DNA from: Larimichthys crocea
Lineage: Eukaryota > Chordata > Actinopteri > Sciaenidae
NCBI RefSeq assembly: GCF_000972845.2
Contig: NC_040021.1
Location: 10,382,908-10,446,907, forward strand
Length of the DNA: 64,000 nt
Direction of reading: 5' to 3'
Within the stretch, counting starts at the first letter, position 1; each line of letters opens with the position of its first letter. Shown piece after piece: positions 36,466-49,021 of this stretch. Below the pieces are notes generated by a model. That model did no database searches. It saw only the letters and a list, made by a program, of their open reading frames with translations, and was not told the DNA's origin. A program made the position numbers and the translations under genes.

Positions 36466-36743
36466 AAAATTGTTCGTTAGTCTGAGCTCATCTTGGCTCA
36501 TCATAGCGCTGCATCAACCCAGCACAAGCCTCCTTTAAAAAAATCTGGACTGAGACCAGCTTTAATTTACCAACACAGATTCTTGTCTGCAACCTCTTTT
36601 CCACCTCACTGGTTTACTTTCCTTACTCCTGATCCAAGAACAGCTCCCCAAGCAAGTCCACCAGCTAGTGAGGGATTTTAGGAGCAGGATCCAGATCAGC
36701 AGTTACTAGCCAGACCAGCTGGCAGCACCGACTTCCAGCCGTT

Positions 36744-36846
36744 ACACACACATACACACACACACACACCGGGGTTTTAAGGCACATTACAGGCAAACCA
36801 TGGGTGTAATGGTGGACCAGCACACACACACACACACACACACACA
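36744..36846. repeat. Two (CA)n tracts close together
   Basis: CA tracts at 36744-36769 and 36821-36846, separated by about 50 unique bases. Confidence 0.95.
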
Positions 36847-38332
36847 ATAGATCACCTCAAAATAGAGCGTCTGAGTGGAGCACACCCACACGGAGTAATA
36901 TAAACAAGAAGGGAGTCCATATTTGCTATGCTATGATTAACAATATAACACGACGAGACTGTCAAAACACACGCGTATCCAAATGCAGACGCACCAATCA
37001 GAAATAGAGTTCCCCGAAGAGATTCCTCCCACGAGCTGTCAAAGTTTGAGAGCAGAGTTCCATCTGGCCACCCTTCATTTCTCTCCCTCTTTCCTTCTCC
37101 CCCATCTGTCTTTCTCCATCTCTCCACATCCCTTTGTCTCATCTATCTCCGTCCCTGGCTAATCTTCCCTCCTCAACTCGCTTCTCTTTGTTTGTGGATC
37201 TCAAATCTCATTGACGCATCCCAGAAATGACTGTTTCAACATTTCTCACTGTCCCCCCACCTCCCCTCCCATTTTTTCTGGACCTCTCTCCTCCTCGTCT
37301 AATCGCCCTTTCCTCAAACACAGCCTGTCTTTGTGTCTCTGCGACGAGGGGGTGAAACACAAACTCTCGGCCCACCTCCGACTCAAAGCCAAAGGCCAGC
37401 GGTCGTGGCCACCCACCCACGGCGCACCGACACAGTACGTGGGGACTTTCCCGCTGTGTGTGTTTGTGTATATCCGGTCTTCATGCCTGTTTGTCTTTAA
37501 GCACGTGTCTGATGCTTCTCACAGGTGTGAGTCTATGTCTGTATGCAGGCGTCCGTGTGTCTGGGTGTGCATTTTACACGCTGTCATCTCTGTACATGTG
37601 TTTGCACATACTTCCCCTGTCATGCATGCACTCATACTAGTGTGTGTCCGCCTGTGCACGCTTTAAATCTAATCAAGTGACCACCAACAAAGGACTACGA
37701 GATGAATCTACACTGATCTGTGAACTTACGCCCCGGCGCTCAAACTGCACACCTCAACAGCGCACATGTATTCAGTTACTAGTCAAAGATGAATATTGTT
37801 TTTCTAGCAAAGAAAAATGAAAACATGAAATGCACCCAAGACAGGTATTGTGTATTTTTCATTGTATCTCATGTTCCACTAGTTCTCCTCCTTCAAGGCC
37901 TCTAACTGTGTTCAAACAGGCTTAAGTTTCTTCGGTACTTGGGAAGAAAACATCATAACTGGACTACAACTTACAACAGTGCTCCACACTATTCTACCTC
38001 AGGTTGTTATAATATTTGAACAACTGCAGGTTATGCTGACATTTGTTTGACACGGGTTGATGAATATAATTACTATTGTTCATGCATTTATTCCCTTTCT
38101 AGATGCCGGACACACTATTAAATCATGACTTTAAAGCCCTGATATACACCACCCATAATTTAACCTCTTGTTAGAGCCTCCCTGCCAGGTAAATACCACA
38201 TCTATCAAACTCCAGAAAAGCCACAGAAGACTTTATACAAAGTACAAACAAATTAAAACAATACATAAAGCAGTTACCGATATGCTGGAGAACTGAGATA
38301 TAACAGCTATGAACTGCAATCTGAATGCTTTA

Positions 38333-38405
38333 AAGGTCCCTTATGCAAGATTCTGAGTCATTTCTCATGTTCATTTTATGTTTTAATGATGTTATATATA
38401 GAAAA
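38333..38405 (+). mobile_element. Possible fragment of a second 'TTTAAAGGTCCC' fish repeat
   Basis: The start TTTAAAGGTCCCTTATGCAA resembles the end of another common teleost repeat (TTTAAAGGTCCCATATTATGCAA). Only about 70 bases can be matched from memory, so the boundaries are loose. Confidence 0.35.
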
Positions 38406-39742
38406 CCTTTAGGAGTGAGGGTGGTGTTGAGATTTCACTCATCTAATCGCATGAAAAATCCTCCACCTTAAGGTTACGGTTGGTTCAGGCTCTCTGAAAG
38501 CCAGGGAAACCCCTTCAGTATTAAGTCCTGGCTGCATGTGACACACTGGTGACTGCCAAAAACAACTTGGAGAGAAGATAAACCGACAGGTCCAATGTAG
38601 GAAGCGCAGAAAGATGAATGTGACTATTGCCAACATGTGGAAATAACAGCAGACAAATTAAAATCCCTGAAAGCTGCTGATAAAAAAAAAGTTAAGGCAA
38701 GAAATGGATAAGAAGAAGAGAGCTTTATCTACATTCTTTGGCAAACTGTTGAATAAGATTCCTGCATTAGTGGAGTGAGACATCTGATGTTTGAGACCTT
38801 TAACAAAAGTCCAGTTATAAAGTCAGCAGAAGATACTCTAACACTGACTCACATGGCCAAGTGAAGGCTGCAGCCTCTGTTCAGCCAAAAGTGTAAATAT
38901 AGTTATTAGTGGGTGACACGCTTTCAGTTGCTGTGTTTCTAGGGGCAACCTCTCCACCTCCCACTTGTCTAGACGACGTCGCTCATCATTAAAAGCACCA
39001 GGCCATAGCTGCGGATTTCCCCACATCATGAAAGACCGTTGCCTCACAGCTGGATCTGCTTCAGTGTCAGATAATTGGATGGATTAATTGCTTTGTCGGC
39101 GACCCTTTGATAAAACTTAATCTCAGTCAGTCACAGAACAGGTTTAAAGACAAATGAAACATCCTGAAAAGCTTGTTTGATCAATTAGATACTCATCTTG
39201 AGCAGACGGGGAGATTGAGAGATTTGTGTATTTATGTTTCACATCAATGCTTTCCTCAGCGGTTTGATGTGGGCTGGGCACCGCTTGACAAACGTGATGG
39301 TACGTGCTTCCAAGGAAAGATTCAGCAATATTTTAAATCACATACTGTTGACAGTTGTGTGGTTGTTAATATTGCTACTATCAATCAAAATATGATCAAG
39401 CCAAACTAACATAGTCCTAATGATGCAGATTAGTTCAGTTTCCAAGGGTTCACATCTTCATAAATAACAATTTTAACTTTGATTCCAGCTCATTTAATCA
39501 TAAATATTTATTTCTATAAACGCTGAGGGGCTTCTTGATTTATTGGCTTCTTTTTTGTGGTGACAAAATCTACAATAAGAGCCAAACACTTCTACAAGAA
39601 AGGGAAGAAAAGGGAGAGAACAGAGTTCATCTAATTCTTGCCCAAAGGCTTGTATAATGAGTTGAGAATAGGAGACTTAATAACCTGTAGAGACGCAGAG
39701 GAGTCTCGGTGTAGCCTACAGCACTACAGTAAACGCACATGA

Positions 39743-39762
39743 ACACACACACACACACACAC
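39743..39762. repeat. (CA)n microsatellite
   Basis: Short pure tract upstream of the TTAA-type transposon relic. Confidence 0.9.
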
Positions 39763-40068
39763 TTAACCTCATTTCAGAGGGAAAAAACCCAGGAGAGCCT
39801 CTACAGTCCTTAACATATACCTACACCTGAATACACACATTAACGTCTGCACCCGGAGATATACAACAGATATAAATCTATAGAGGAGAAGCTGCTTTTT
39901 TCATTGGAAAAATAAAGAGAACAAATTCTCGCCAGGTGGCTTCTTTACAGATAAAACAAATAAACTAAAAACTATCCTAACTGTTTTCCAATCATCAATC
40001 AAAATCACTGCTTATTAATCAACTTCATATACTCATTTTATGTTCATTTATTTAAAACGTGTTCAGTC

Positions 40069-40301
40069 TTAAAGGTCCAGTGTGTAAGATTTAGGAGGAT
40101 CTATTTGCAGAATATGACAGAAATGGAATATAAAATTCATAATTACATATCAATAAGTGTAAAATCACCTGCGTACATTTTTTGTTGTTGTTTTCTTTAC
40201 CTTAGACCGAGCCTTTTATATCTACAGGGGAAATGCTTAGAATGGAAGGGTGAGGTGAGGGGTATTCAGTTGGTTGCAATCTGCGACCTCACTGCTAGAT
40301 G
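40069..40301 (+). mobile_element. TTAA-flanked miniature transposon relic ('AAAGGTCCAGTGTGTA' family), one end missing
   Basis: It begins TTAAAGGTCCAGTGTGTAAG, the conserved terminal motif of a widespread teleost element that inserts at TTAA and usually ends with the same motif inverted. The interior is typical: TTCTGCAGAATAT-type piece, 'TTACCTTAGACCGAGCC', then GGTATTCAGTTGGTTGCAAT and CTGCGACCTCACTGCTAGAT. The expected inverted end after 40301 is replaced by unrelated sequence. The TTAA target suggests a piggyBac-like origin; this is inference. Confidence 0.7.
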
Positions 40302-40861
40302 TTCACTGTTCACTGTGATGCAGTATCTGATTTTATCATTTCCGGGTAACCCCCATCCATTTAATCATTAATGCGTCAAAGACTAATTCAACATCTGGCC
40401 AAGGGACAACCCATGAAGATTAGCCTTCTGGCTAACAGTCGTACATTTACAATCATTTTGATCGCTGTGCATCGTCCCTGTGCTATTTTATAAAATAAAA
40501 ACAGACTGACTAAAAAGACTTTCATAACAAATTGTGTTTATTATCTCCGACCTTCTGTACACCTTCTGAACCCTTAAAAAAAAGACCCAGAAGTGGAGGT
40601 TCCACTTCCTTACAAAAACATTTTTTCTACCGTTGGAATAATAAAAATGTTTTGTAAATCTTTGGGTCTAAGTGGTTAGACTAGTTGGACAAGTCGCTGT
40701 AGCTACAAGCTGTTGGCTAGAGAGAACGAGGATCAGTGTGAGGAGAGGTGATACGGGTCACGGGGGGGTGTGAGAGCAGGTCAGTGCACTACAGTGAGAA
40801 AACACTTTATGGCTGCAGGAGCTGGAATCTCTGTGAGTGAGTGTGTATGACTGTGGATTCA

Positions 40862-40882
40862 TGTGTGTGTGTGTGTGTGTGC
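40862..40882. repeat. (TG)n microsatellite
   Basis: Short pure tract. Confidence 0.9.
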
Positions 40883-41860
40883 GAGAGTTATACAAAGACA
40901 CATAGGAAAACAGAACGGCGCCTGTGGGCTCTGCATGGTATAGCATTGACAAAACACTGAGGTTAATGATCTCACACAGGCACTATTTCACTTTCTCACA
41001 TGGCGAGGACAACCCTCGGGCTGTTTCCACTACCTGAGTAACACACATTCGTACACACGTATTCATGTATTCATGTCATAACGCACAACACAGTTGTCCT
41101 CATATAAACCACATTCCTAAAAAGGTACATCAGTCAGTCAGCAAATCTATGACTATGACAGCCTACAGGGAGTTTAGGTTGTAAATTGTATACAGTGGAA
41201 AGAGAGAGAGAGAAGAAAGAAAGAAAATAGAAAGTGAAGTGAGTATTACAATAACATCTGGACCTTGAGAGAAAACTGCTGTATCGTGAATCAGATGAAA
41301 AATAGTTCAGTGTGTCAAATAAAAGCACTTACCTATTGAATTGTGCAGACAAGGACATAAAGGGGTCAGAAAGAAGTCAGGTGGAGGTCCCAGAGCAAAA
41401 CCATGTGGAGAGAAGAGCAGAGCAACATTACAGGACATTAATTTCATTTGGCAGATAACTTTAATTTAAAATAAGTGCATTCAAACTTGAAAGCGACAAG
41501 ATGTCATTAAAAACTGGAAGACTATTGCTCTCAAAACCAACAGCTAAAATCTTGTTCAGTGCTAGTATACGTAGATGGTAGGTGGTTTCAGCCTGAAGTG
41601 GAAGACAGTCAGTGACTGTCTATTCTTCTATACTTCAACAGGCACTTAGTTCCACCACTGCCAGGGACAATAGTTACAGCAATGTGATGTCTCCAGCCTC
41701 CTCTCCTTCTACTCAAATCAAACAGACATCTGGAAAAATGTTCATTTTTCTGAGAGAAACCGACTTTAAATGTTAAAAATAGCAACATTCCCATCCTTGA
41801 TAATAGCTTATTGCAGATCAGTATCAAGGTGTGTCAGCTTAAACAAGAAACTGTAGAAAT

Positions 41861-41985
41861 GCTTTGGACTGTGGGAGGAATCTGAGTACCTGGGGGAAAA
41901 CATGCAAAGTCCACTCAGAAGGGCCTCAGCCAAGGGTTCAAACCAGGGACCTACTTACTGTGAGGCAACAGTGCTAACCACTGTA
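41861..41985 (+). mobile_element. Retroelement-derived repeat fragment ('GTGGGAGGAA...' family)
   Basis: The order GACTGTGGGAGGAATCTGAG, ACATGCAAAGTCCACTCAGA, 'TTCAAACCAGGGACCTACTT' and GTGAGGCAACAGTGCTAACC follows a repeat found in very large numbers in fish genomes. The phrase TTCAAACCAGGGACC is close to a tRNA-type B-box complement. The element is diverged and partial. Confidence 0.65.
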
Positions 41986-44900
41986 GACTTTGTCACGAGC
42001 TAAATATTTTGTTTTCAGCATGAAAAGTGTGAATTTAATCCCTCAACGTGTTACCATCACTATAATTAGTTACAGAACCAGCCGTGTTAATTTTAATGAA
42101 TTAGTTTACTGAACACAGTGGCAAATTAGTAATACAGCTCTCTGATCAGGACACGAGCAGTTGTGTTGTTTGTATCATGTTGCGTAAGAACAAAAACCTC
42201 TGGGAGAACAGCACGATCATCATCGTCATCAGGATCATAATAAGCACAAACAGTTTTGTTTGTGTGACCTGTGACAACATGTCTGCTTATCCTACCGTTT
42301 AATAAGACGCTTCCAAAAAAGTATGATGGATGGTTATCACAAGCTGTCAAGAGGTTGGGAAATAAAGAAGTGACACAGCTGACAGGCACTAAAACATCTT
42401 GTGAAGAAAGAGGAAACATTTGTCGGTTTACTGGCAGCGAAACACAAGATGTGTCCGTGCCAGTGTTCATGCTCATGTTTACACACCTCAGTGCGGTCTT
42501 TTAAAATCTGCAGTGATAGCTGACTTTTCGAGAAGTAAGTTCACTAAAACACTGAAGAACGGAATGGAGCAAAGGAAATGAAAGTTAAGAACAAAACACC
42601 ATGGTGATGCCTGAGTATATGAGTCAGTCAAGGCCATTGAGACTGATGTGAGGAGGAGGAACAGGAGACAGGCCGGAGGACGCCATGAAATGACAGGGTT
42701 AGACAAAAGATTTGCGATTAATGTTTAATCGAAAATAAAAATGTGGTTTTCTCGATTCAAAATTGACGTAAGAGACCCGGCCTCTTTAAAAGGACTAATA
42801 AAAATTCAATCGTGTAACAAAGCGGGGTGAAATTGTCGATAACTTGCTTTCACAATGTTCATAGGCATGAGTCATAGGCATGTTTTTTTTTTTGGTGCAT
42901 ATTTTTCAGTAAGCTACTAACTGAATAACTGTCTAATAAGTGACAGAAGAAGAAGAAGATGGAAATCTACCACTAGTGCACTCTCTATCTTGGTATGAAT
43001 CTTTGCTTATCTGCATCCCAGAGAGCTCAATTTGACTGATCAGAAATGTAGCTAAAAGTTTATCACATAGTGAATTTCCAGCCGTCATATTTCATCTTTC
43101 AAATTGTGCCGTACAGGTGCCGTTCATATTTACATCCATAAAACATGCCATGTTTGAATCTGGTTGTTCAGCATCAGCTTGTGTACTAAATTCAGGTTAC
43201 ACTTTTTTTTCCACAAGAGAGAAAAGGAGCAAAAAAAAGAGAGATGTGACCAGAAAATTAGTGGTATATAAGAAAGGTTAAGCCAGAGACAGAAAATGAA
43301 ACATCGTGACAGCATGACAAAATAGTAACACACTGGCAGAAAGGGAAAAAGGTAATAACTGAGCAAAGCAACAGAAAATGAGGTTTGAAATAGAAAGAAG
43401 TGGGGAGAGTGTGATGTGTGAGAGAGAAATGTGTTAATGAATACTACTGCAGCGCTGCTAATAAGCAAAGTCACGCCTTGGATATGTGGTTAGTGGGGTG
43501 GAGAAGGGTGGAGAAGGGTGGTGTGGGATTTGTGTATGTGTGGAGGAGAGAAGCTGCTGCATGACACAGATCGGTAAAATCTTTCCTCCTGTTACACAAA
43601 GGATGACTGAACAGTGACGAGTGCAGTCCAGTTATCCTCACACATTACTTCTGGCATGTCGAATACGAATATAATGTTACTGCAGAACATTTTATTTTTA
43701 TTTCTGTAAATTTTACATAGTTAAATCAGAATTATAACCACAAAATACCATCGAACATCAAAAAAACAACAGATCAGCAATAAATCCGACTTTAGGCTAA
43801 CCATCTTGATTTTGTTACAGACAGACGAATTATTACAAACCTTTCATCTTAAAATACAACCTCCAAAGTCAGTCAAAGAGTCAAAATCCCTCTGACGCAG
43901 CTATATATAAGAATATATAAGATATAAGCTGTGTTGAATGTATTGCAGGACTGTTGTATTAAACTGAATAAGATTAAGGCTGGATGTATTCAATCAACAT
44001 CTAATTCAGACTAAAAGAAAACATCTTTTCAATTAGATTAACTTCATGAAAATTATTTTTATTTGCCAAGTTATTCATGAATTAATGCCTAAATAAAATA
44101 CATTTTTAATCCTTTGTTTAGACTCAGAAATACATCAAGCTCAACATAAGTTTTGTGTTCCAACTTTTCTCTACTGGCTGAAAGGTGTAGCGTGTCATGT
44201 GTTCCAAATATGAAACCCCTAATTAATAATACAATGATACAGGTTAAATTATTAAAACACGGACAGAAAATAGTCACAGTGTGTTACTGTAATAAATAAT
44301 AACATCATCGTGTGGTACCACTGCTGTTCAGAAACCCTTTGACCTACTTAAGACCGTGAGACTGGAATAAGAAACAACCGGTTGTTGTGTCACTTAAAAA
44401 TCATTAAAATCTGAACATCCGGGTTTCAGATTATCCAACAATACTCCTGTTACAATGCTAAGTTACAGACGAACAGCAAGCTGGACCAGTTTTTCATAAC
44501 TCAAGAAGCTGTGAACAATAAAACAATAGTTTAGATCAAAGCAGTAAAGCCACTGTACCTGTTAGCATATACATTCCTTTACCTGCCAATACATAAATCA
44601 GAGAGCTGCATAAAAACAAGCACCTGCAGTGAGACCAGTCCATTCATCTCTCCATCAGTTTATATTCACTCTTCTGTCCACCATTCAGAGTCCTGCTGCT
44701 CTTTACAGGTCATCCCAGCAAACCAACAGCTCCCAGTCTGCAATGTTTGAATATTACCACCAGCCTTGTGTCGTATCACTCCCTCCTCTTTCTAATTCAC
44801 GCTGTTCACACATTTGTCTTACTATTTCAGCTCCCTGTCTCACCCTCAGCTGTTTGATTCTTCCACTGGGTTCACTGTGAGCACGTGTGAGTGTGTACAA

Positions 44901-46684
44901 ATCATTTTCTTCGACACATGCGCCCACAAAATAAACTCACTCACACAAGGATGTGCAAACACTCCTACCTTCGTATGGATTCCTCTTTTGCTTCCGGCTC
45001 AAAAACCCAATCCCTTTAACAGGCATGATGTTACCTGATCAACTACGCTGCTACAGACATAGTGCAAAGTTTGGCCCCTGATGACACCATGGCACTGCTA
45101 ACATCAGTTTAAAGACTATACACACTGACACACACACCCACTCACTCACAATCACACTCTGCACCGCCTCGCTGCACGCGTGCAGAGCCCACACACACGT
45201 TGACCAATCAAAAAAAAAACCTGTCACAAAGGAAGAGGGGTGTGTGCGAAGAGGGAGTGGTGCATTCAAGGGGGGCCCCCTTAACCGGTAACCTCCCAAC
45301 CCCAAGGTTGCTACGGTGATGTGGATGCTATCTGCCAGTGGCAGTTGTTGCCGGGGCGATGCAGCATGGCCCGTACACTTCCAAACGGGTCCTCAGGCCC
45401 CTTTCAGCTATCAAGATGGGGGTCATCGACACATACACAGGCAAGAGCACGCTCACACACACTTCTGAAATGGGTTCTTTGTAGGGCTTAGCTCGCTGTT
45501 CAATCAAGCCTAAAGAATGGTCAGGTTTAATTTGACGTGAGTCAGTTTGGTGAAGGAGAACGAGGCCTGCATAGGGCTTCGGTTGCAAGCACACAAATTA
45601 AATTTTAGAAGTCCACCCGGCTTTGATTCCTGACTTTCATGTGCAAATTTACATGTCTTAGGTAGGTATGTGTGCAGCTCTACAGTTCTGAGTCTCTTCA
45701 ACTCTTTGCCCTGAAACTCCACCTTAACAAATTTATTCACCACTCAGCATGTTGTTACATTTACCCTCGTGTCTCTGCATCATCCTTTCACCATCTGTCT
45801 GTGCCTCTTGGTCTTTTTCAGCCCTCTCTAGCTGTCCTCTCTCAACGGTTTCTCTTCTCTCCATTTACTCGTCTCCAGTCCTCGAGCAGACAAAGAGCTT
45901 TCTCCACCTAATGTGATTATGAGGGGCTTTCAGTACTGAAACAGGCGTGATCAGCGAGACAGACGAAAATTGTCATGTTGCCTGCAACCACGTCATATCT
46001 GCATGCCTAACTCTGACCTACAGTATGTTTAAAGTCAGTGAAAAATGTAATTATGTGTGTGAACAACACCCAGTACTGGTGCTTACATTGTTTGCCTCGA
46101 TCATAACTTGCAAAGCATCCGGAAACCTTTTGACTATCCCTTTCCGCGAGCCAATTCATCACTGGTGTTCTACTTTTCCAATTCGGCAGGAAGCGGCGGC
46201 GAGAGACGTGTCACATCCTGTGGCCGCTGACGCTGGCCCGGACAATCGGAGGGAACAATCTGAGGGAGGTGACAGCTGTCCGATTAAGAGCATTCTTCCT
46301 CTGAGGTCCAAATGGTGTGGTCGGGGGTCTGTGGTGTAGGGAGGATGGCGACAGGGACAGGAAATGGAACAGGATGTAGTTGACAGCGCATCTCCCACAG
46401 GATGCAGGGAAATGCATCTCTGACAAAGGGTTAATTCATGAGTCTGAAGTGTGGACAGGTAGAGGAGGTTAACTTTAGAGAAGTAAAAGAGGAGGAAACC
46501 TGGGTTGGCATAAAGATTTCAAAATTTTCCTACAAATTAACATCAACATGCTCCCTTTCTTTCATAATTTCTATCAGTCCAAATGAAGAACAAACTACTT
46601 TAACCTTTTCTTACAAAGGGTGTGCATGCTCACATCTGGGATAACTCAAACATAACTGCAGTCTTCAAAGTGTTTCACCAGTAG

Positions 46685-47245
46685 GAGTAGAAACTGAGAA
46701 CTGGTTCCAAACTTGTCCGATCCATTGGAATCGCATACCTCCGAGCTTATCGGTTCCTTTTTATCAATGCTGGCATATTTTCCGGGAGTCGTAGATTACA
46801 AAACAATGATGTCAAACTCGTGCATCTATGCTGCTGAAGACTTTCAACAAGAATGATTCATGGCAGAGGGGAAGAAGCAGTCCAAAGCATGGCATCATTT
46901 CATGTAGGAGGATGATAACGGTGCTAATAAATTACTCGGTGCACAAGTGCTGCTTCCTTACAGAGCTACACGTCCGCTACCGGAGGTAAATATCCTGTTT
47001 TAATATTAGCGTCACATGGGGAAACTGAGCACATTCTTTCTTTGAATATGAATACAGAGATTAAAATGTTGACTATAGCTACAGCTGTTTCCACACTATT
47101 CAGATTTGATTGCAATGTATTCAGAAAGAATAAAATTGCGCGTAGGCCTACTTTTTTCCACATAGAAAATTGTTCAGGAATCAATAAAGGAATTGATGAA
47201 AGAATCGGGCTGATAACGGAGTCGATAAAAGTATTTGTGTCACTC
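46685..47245 (+). mobile_element. hAT-family transposon relic with a broken BED zinc-finger piece
   Basis: The left end (GAGAACTGGTTCCAAACTTG, then TTGGAATCGC and CTTATCGGTTCC) and right end (AGGAATCAATAAAGGAATTG, then GAATCGGGCTGATAACGGAG) are the GAATCGATT-rich ends of a common teleost hAT-like element. Between them, from 46881, the plus strand reads SKAWHHFM, stop (TAG 46905-46907), EDDNGANK, which resembles the start of a BED zinc finger (SKxWxHF...DDN...A). The BED cysteines are not all kept and the frame is broken, so this is a dead copy. Confidence 0.6.
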
Positions 47246-47900
47246 AATCAACCCATCACTAAGTTGGAGTCTTGATCTTTCCATTTCTCCACCTTCACCC
47301 TCAGTTCATACACTTACAGTGGATGTATCTTGAATAATCTCACCATCCATCCTTTCCTACACAACCTCCTTTTTTCAGCTCCATTTATTTTTGAATACTC
47401 ACACTCCTTTTCTCATGTCATTGTAACTTTTTTCTTTCTGCCAGAGTGTACAAGTCATCAATCCAGTACGTGTGAGTGAGTGTGTGGTAGCCACAACTCA
47501 TTTCCAAAAAGAAAGGATTTCCTCCTTTTCCTTCTTCTGCTTTTCCCATGTCGTTTCACTTACCCTTACCTCCCAAGAGACAAATATACCAAAAGAGAAA
47601 CATGAAATGATGGAACAGAGGGAAAATAGAGCCCACAGCTAAATGAAAAAGAATAGAGTCAAAGAGTAAACAGCACAACAACCTCAAACCTCTCTCTGAA
47701 ATGCTGAATAGGCCAACTAAGGATGTGTTTTGAATATGAAGTACACACTAACATGCCAACACATCCACACTCACACTCATACACACACACATAGAGTGAA
47801 GCTGTGCTGCTGTGGTTGGATGGGTTTGGTCTGAGCTGACGCGCCGAAGTGAAAACACTGCCACATGGGCCGCCTTGCATTTTAACTCTCATTTCACACC

Positions 47901-47948
47901 GAGTGTGTGTGTGCGTGCGTGTGTGTGACCAGACAGACAGACAGACAG
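47901..47948. repeat. Compound (GT)n / (AGAC)n repeat
   Basis: GT and GTGC units followed by five ACAG/AGAC units. Confidence 0.85.
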
Positions 47949-48070
47949 TGTGTGACTTTTCTCACACTTGTGAGCATTTGATGCCAAATTCACACTCATT
48001 AGCAGCATGAGAAAAAGTCGCCAAGGCCTTCAATCAGACACACTTAAACACGATTAAGGATACGGAGGTG

Positions 48071-48098
<28 letters not shown>
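48071..48098. repeat. (CA)n microsatellite
   Basis: Fourteen pure CA units. Confidence 0.95.
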
Positions 48099-48102
<4 letters not shown>

Positions 48103-48473
48103 AGCTTTGTTTTCTGGCATCAGTGAGACCGCAGAATGAAGCAATCAAAATGTTTGATTGAGCTCAGAGACATTTGATCATGCGTGAATCCCACGATTCC
48201 GGAGTCTAGTCAAACAAAGGGATTAACGAAGGAATGAACACAGACAGAAAAATGCAAACATGCAATAAAAACAGGAATCAATTTGTCTAATGTCTGACAC
48301 TAGTTCTGGGACTAATAGGAGTTAGCAGCTGGACCATGAGGAACCATGGTCTTTGGTCTTTTTCTGCATCATAAAGTAGTAGTAGTATACGTAATGTCAC
48401 TCGTGGAGTGTGTGTGTGAGTGTGGCAGCTCTAGACATCGCCATCTTGTCTTACAGCTAATCTAAATATAATT

Positions 48474-48580
48474 TTAAATCAAATCAAATCAAATCAGATT
48501 TTATCTGTATAGCTTAAAGTCACAAAGTACATTTGCCTCGGAGAGCTTTACAATCTGTACAGGGAGTGACACCCTCGGTT
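48474..48580 (+). mobile_element. Fish interspersed repeat with (AAATC)n head
   Basis: Five tandem AAATC units lead into TTTTATCTGTATAGCTTAAA, TCACAAAGTACATTTGCCTC and GAGCTTTACAATCTGTACAG. This is the diagnostic order of a repeat tail seen throughout percomorph genomes ('TTTATTTGTATAGC...TTTGCCTC...GGGCTTTACA'). Confidence 0.65.
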
Positions 48581-48667
48581 TGGTTTAACAAGTAAGTTAT
48601 CTAAAAATTCACCCTCAGTTCAGTTGTCATGAACGGGGAAATCAGCTATAGAGACCAGCCCTAAAGT

Positions 48668-48805
48668 TCAACATTTTAATATGGGGGCTTATGGAGATAT
48701 CATGGAGACTCGCTTTGCAGCCAGTCTGAAGTGTCCGTCCGAGAAACTGCAGTTTTTGACACTTCATTTAACAGCCATGGAGGCTGCTGCTTGGTCTGGA
48801 CTGTA
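48668..48805 (+). mobile_element. Fish interspersed repeat ('CGCTTTGCAGCCAGTCT' family) relic
   Basis: ATGGGGGCTTATGGAGATAT, then ACTCGCTTTGCAGCCAGTCT, GAAACTGCAGTTTTTGACAC and CATGGAGGCTGCTGCTTGG follow in the order of another multi-copy teleost repeat known from memory. It starts about 90 bases after the AAATC-headed repeat, so two old insertions lie side by side. Confidence 0.55.
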
Positions 48806-48985
48806 TCAGAAGAGGGCTGCAGCAGAGAAAAGACAGTGACATGGTATTATCAGTAAATGTCACCACCGCACAGCGGCAGGACACGCTGACCACACTAAAA
48901 AGGCAGCAGGAACAGTTTCTGCGTAGTCTCTCAGGGGTTCAACTCTTGTCAAATGCTACATGCAACACAAGAAGTAAGGGCAACA

Positions 48986-48988
<3 letters not shown>

Positions 48989-49020
<32 letters not shown>
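48989..49020. repeat. (TG)n microsatellite
   Basis: Sixteen pure TG units. Confidence 0.95.

Positions 49021-49021
<1 letters not shown>

Larger units (their letters stand above)
33001..40000. other. Upstream non-coding sequence, part 2
   Basis: Several CA/TG tracts (33030, 33235, 36434, 36744, 36821, 39743), a candidate unique block at 33095-33230, and a GC-rich segment at 37260-37450 with open frames on both strands but no recognisable protein or convincing splice sites. A short 'TTTAAAGGTCCC' fragment at 38333-38405 may be an old transposon end. Confidence 0.55.
40302..46180. other. Upstream non-coding sequence, part 3
   Basis: AT-rich sequence with one retroelement-like fragment (41861-41985) and a TG tract (40862-40882). 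The block 45240-45430 is GC-rich, with a GGGGGCCCCC palindrome near 45271 and an RFX-half-like GGTTGCTACGG near 45305, but no exon can be defended. Confidence 0.55.

Noticed and set aside
37208..37666. GC-rich segment with open frames on both strands
   Set aside because: Neither product is recognised. The plus frame ends in TG-repeat translation and the minus frame lacks good splice sites.
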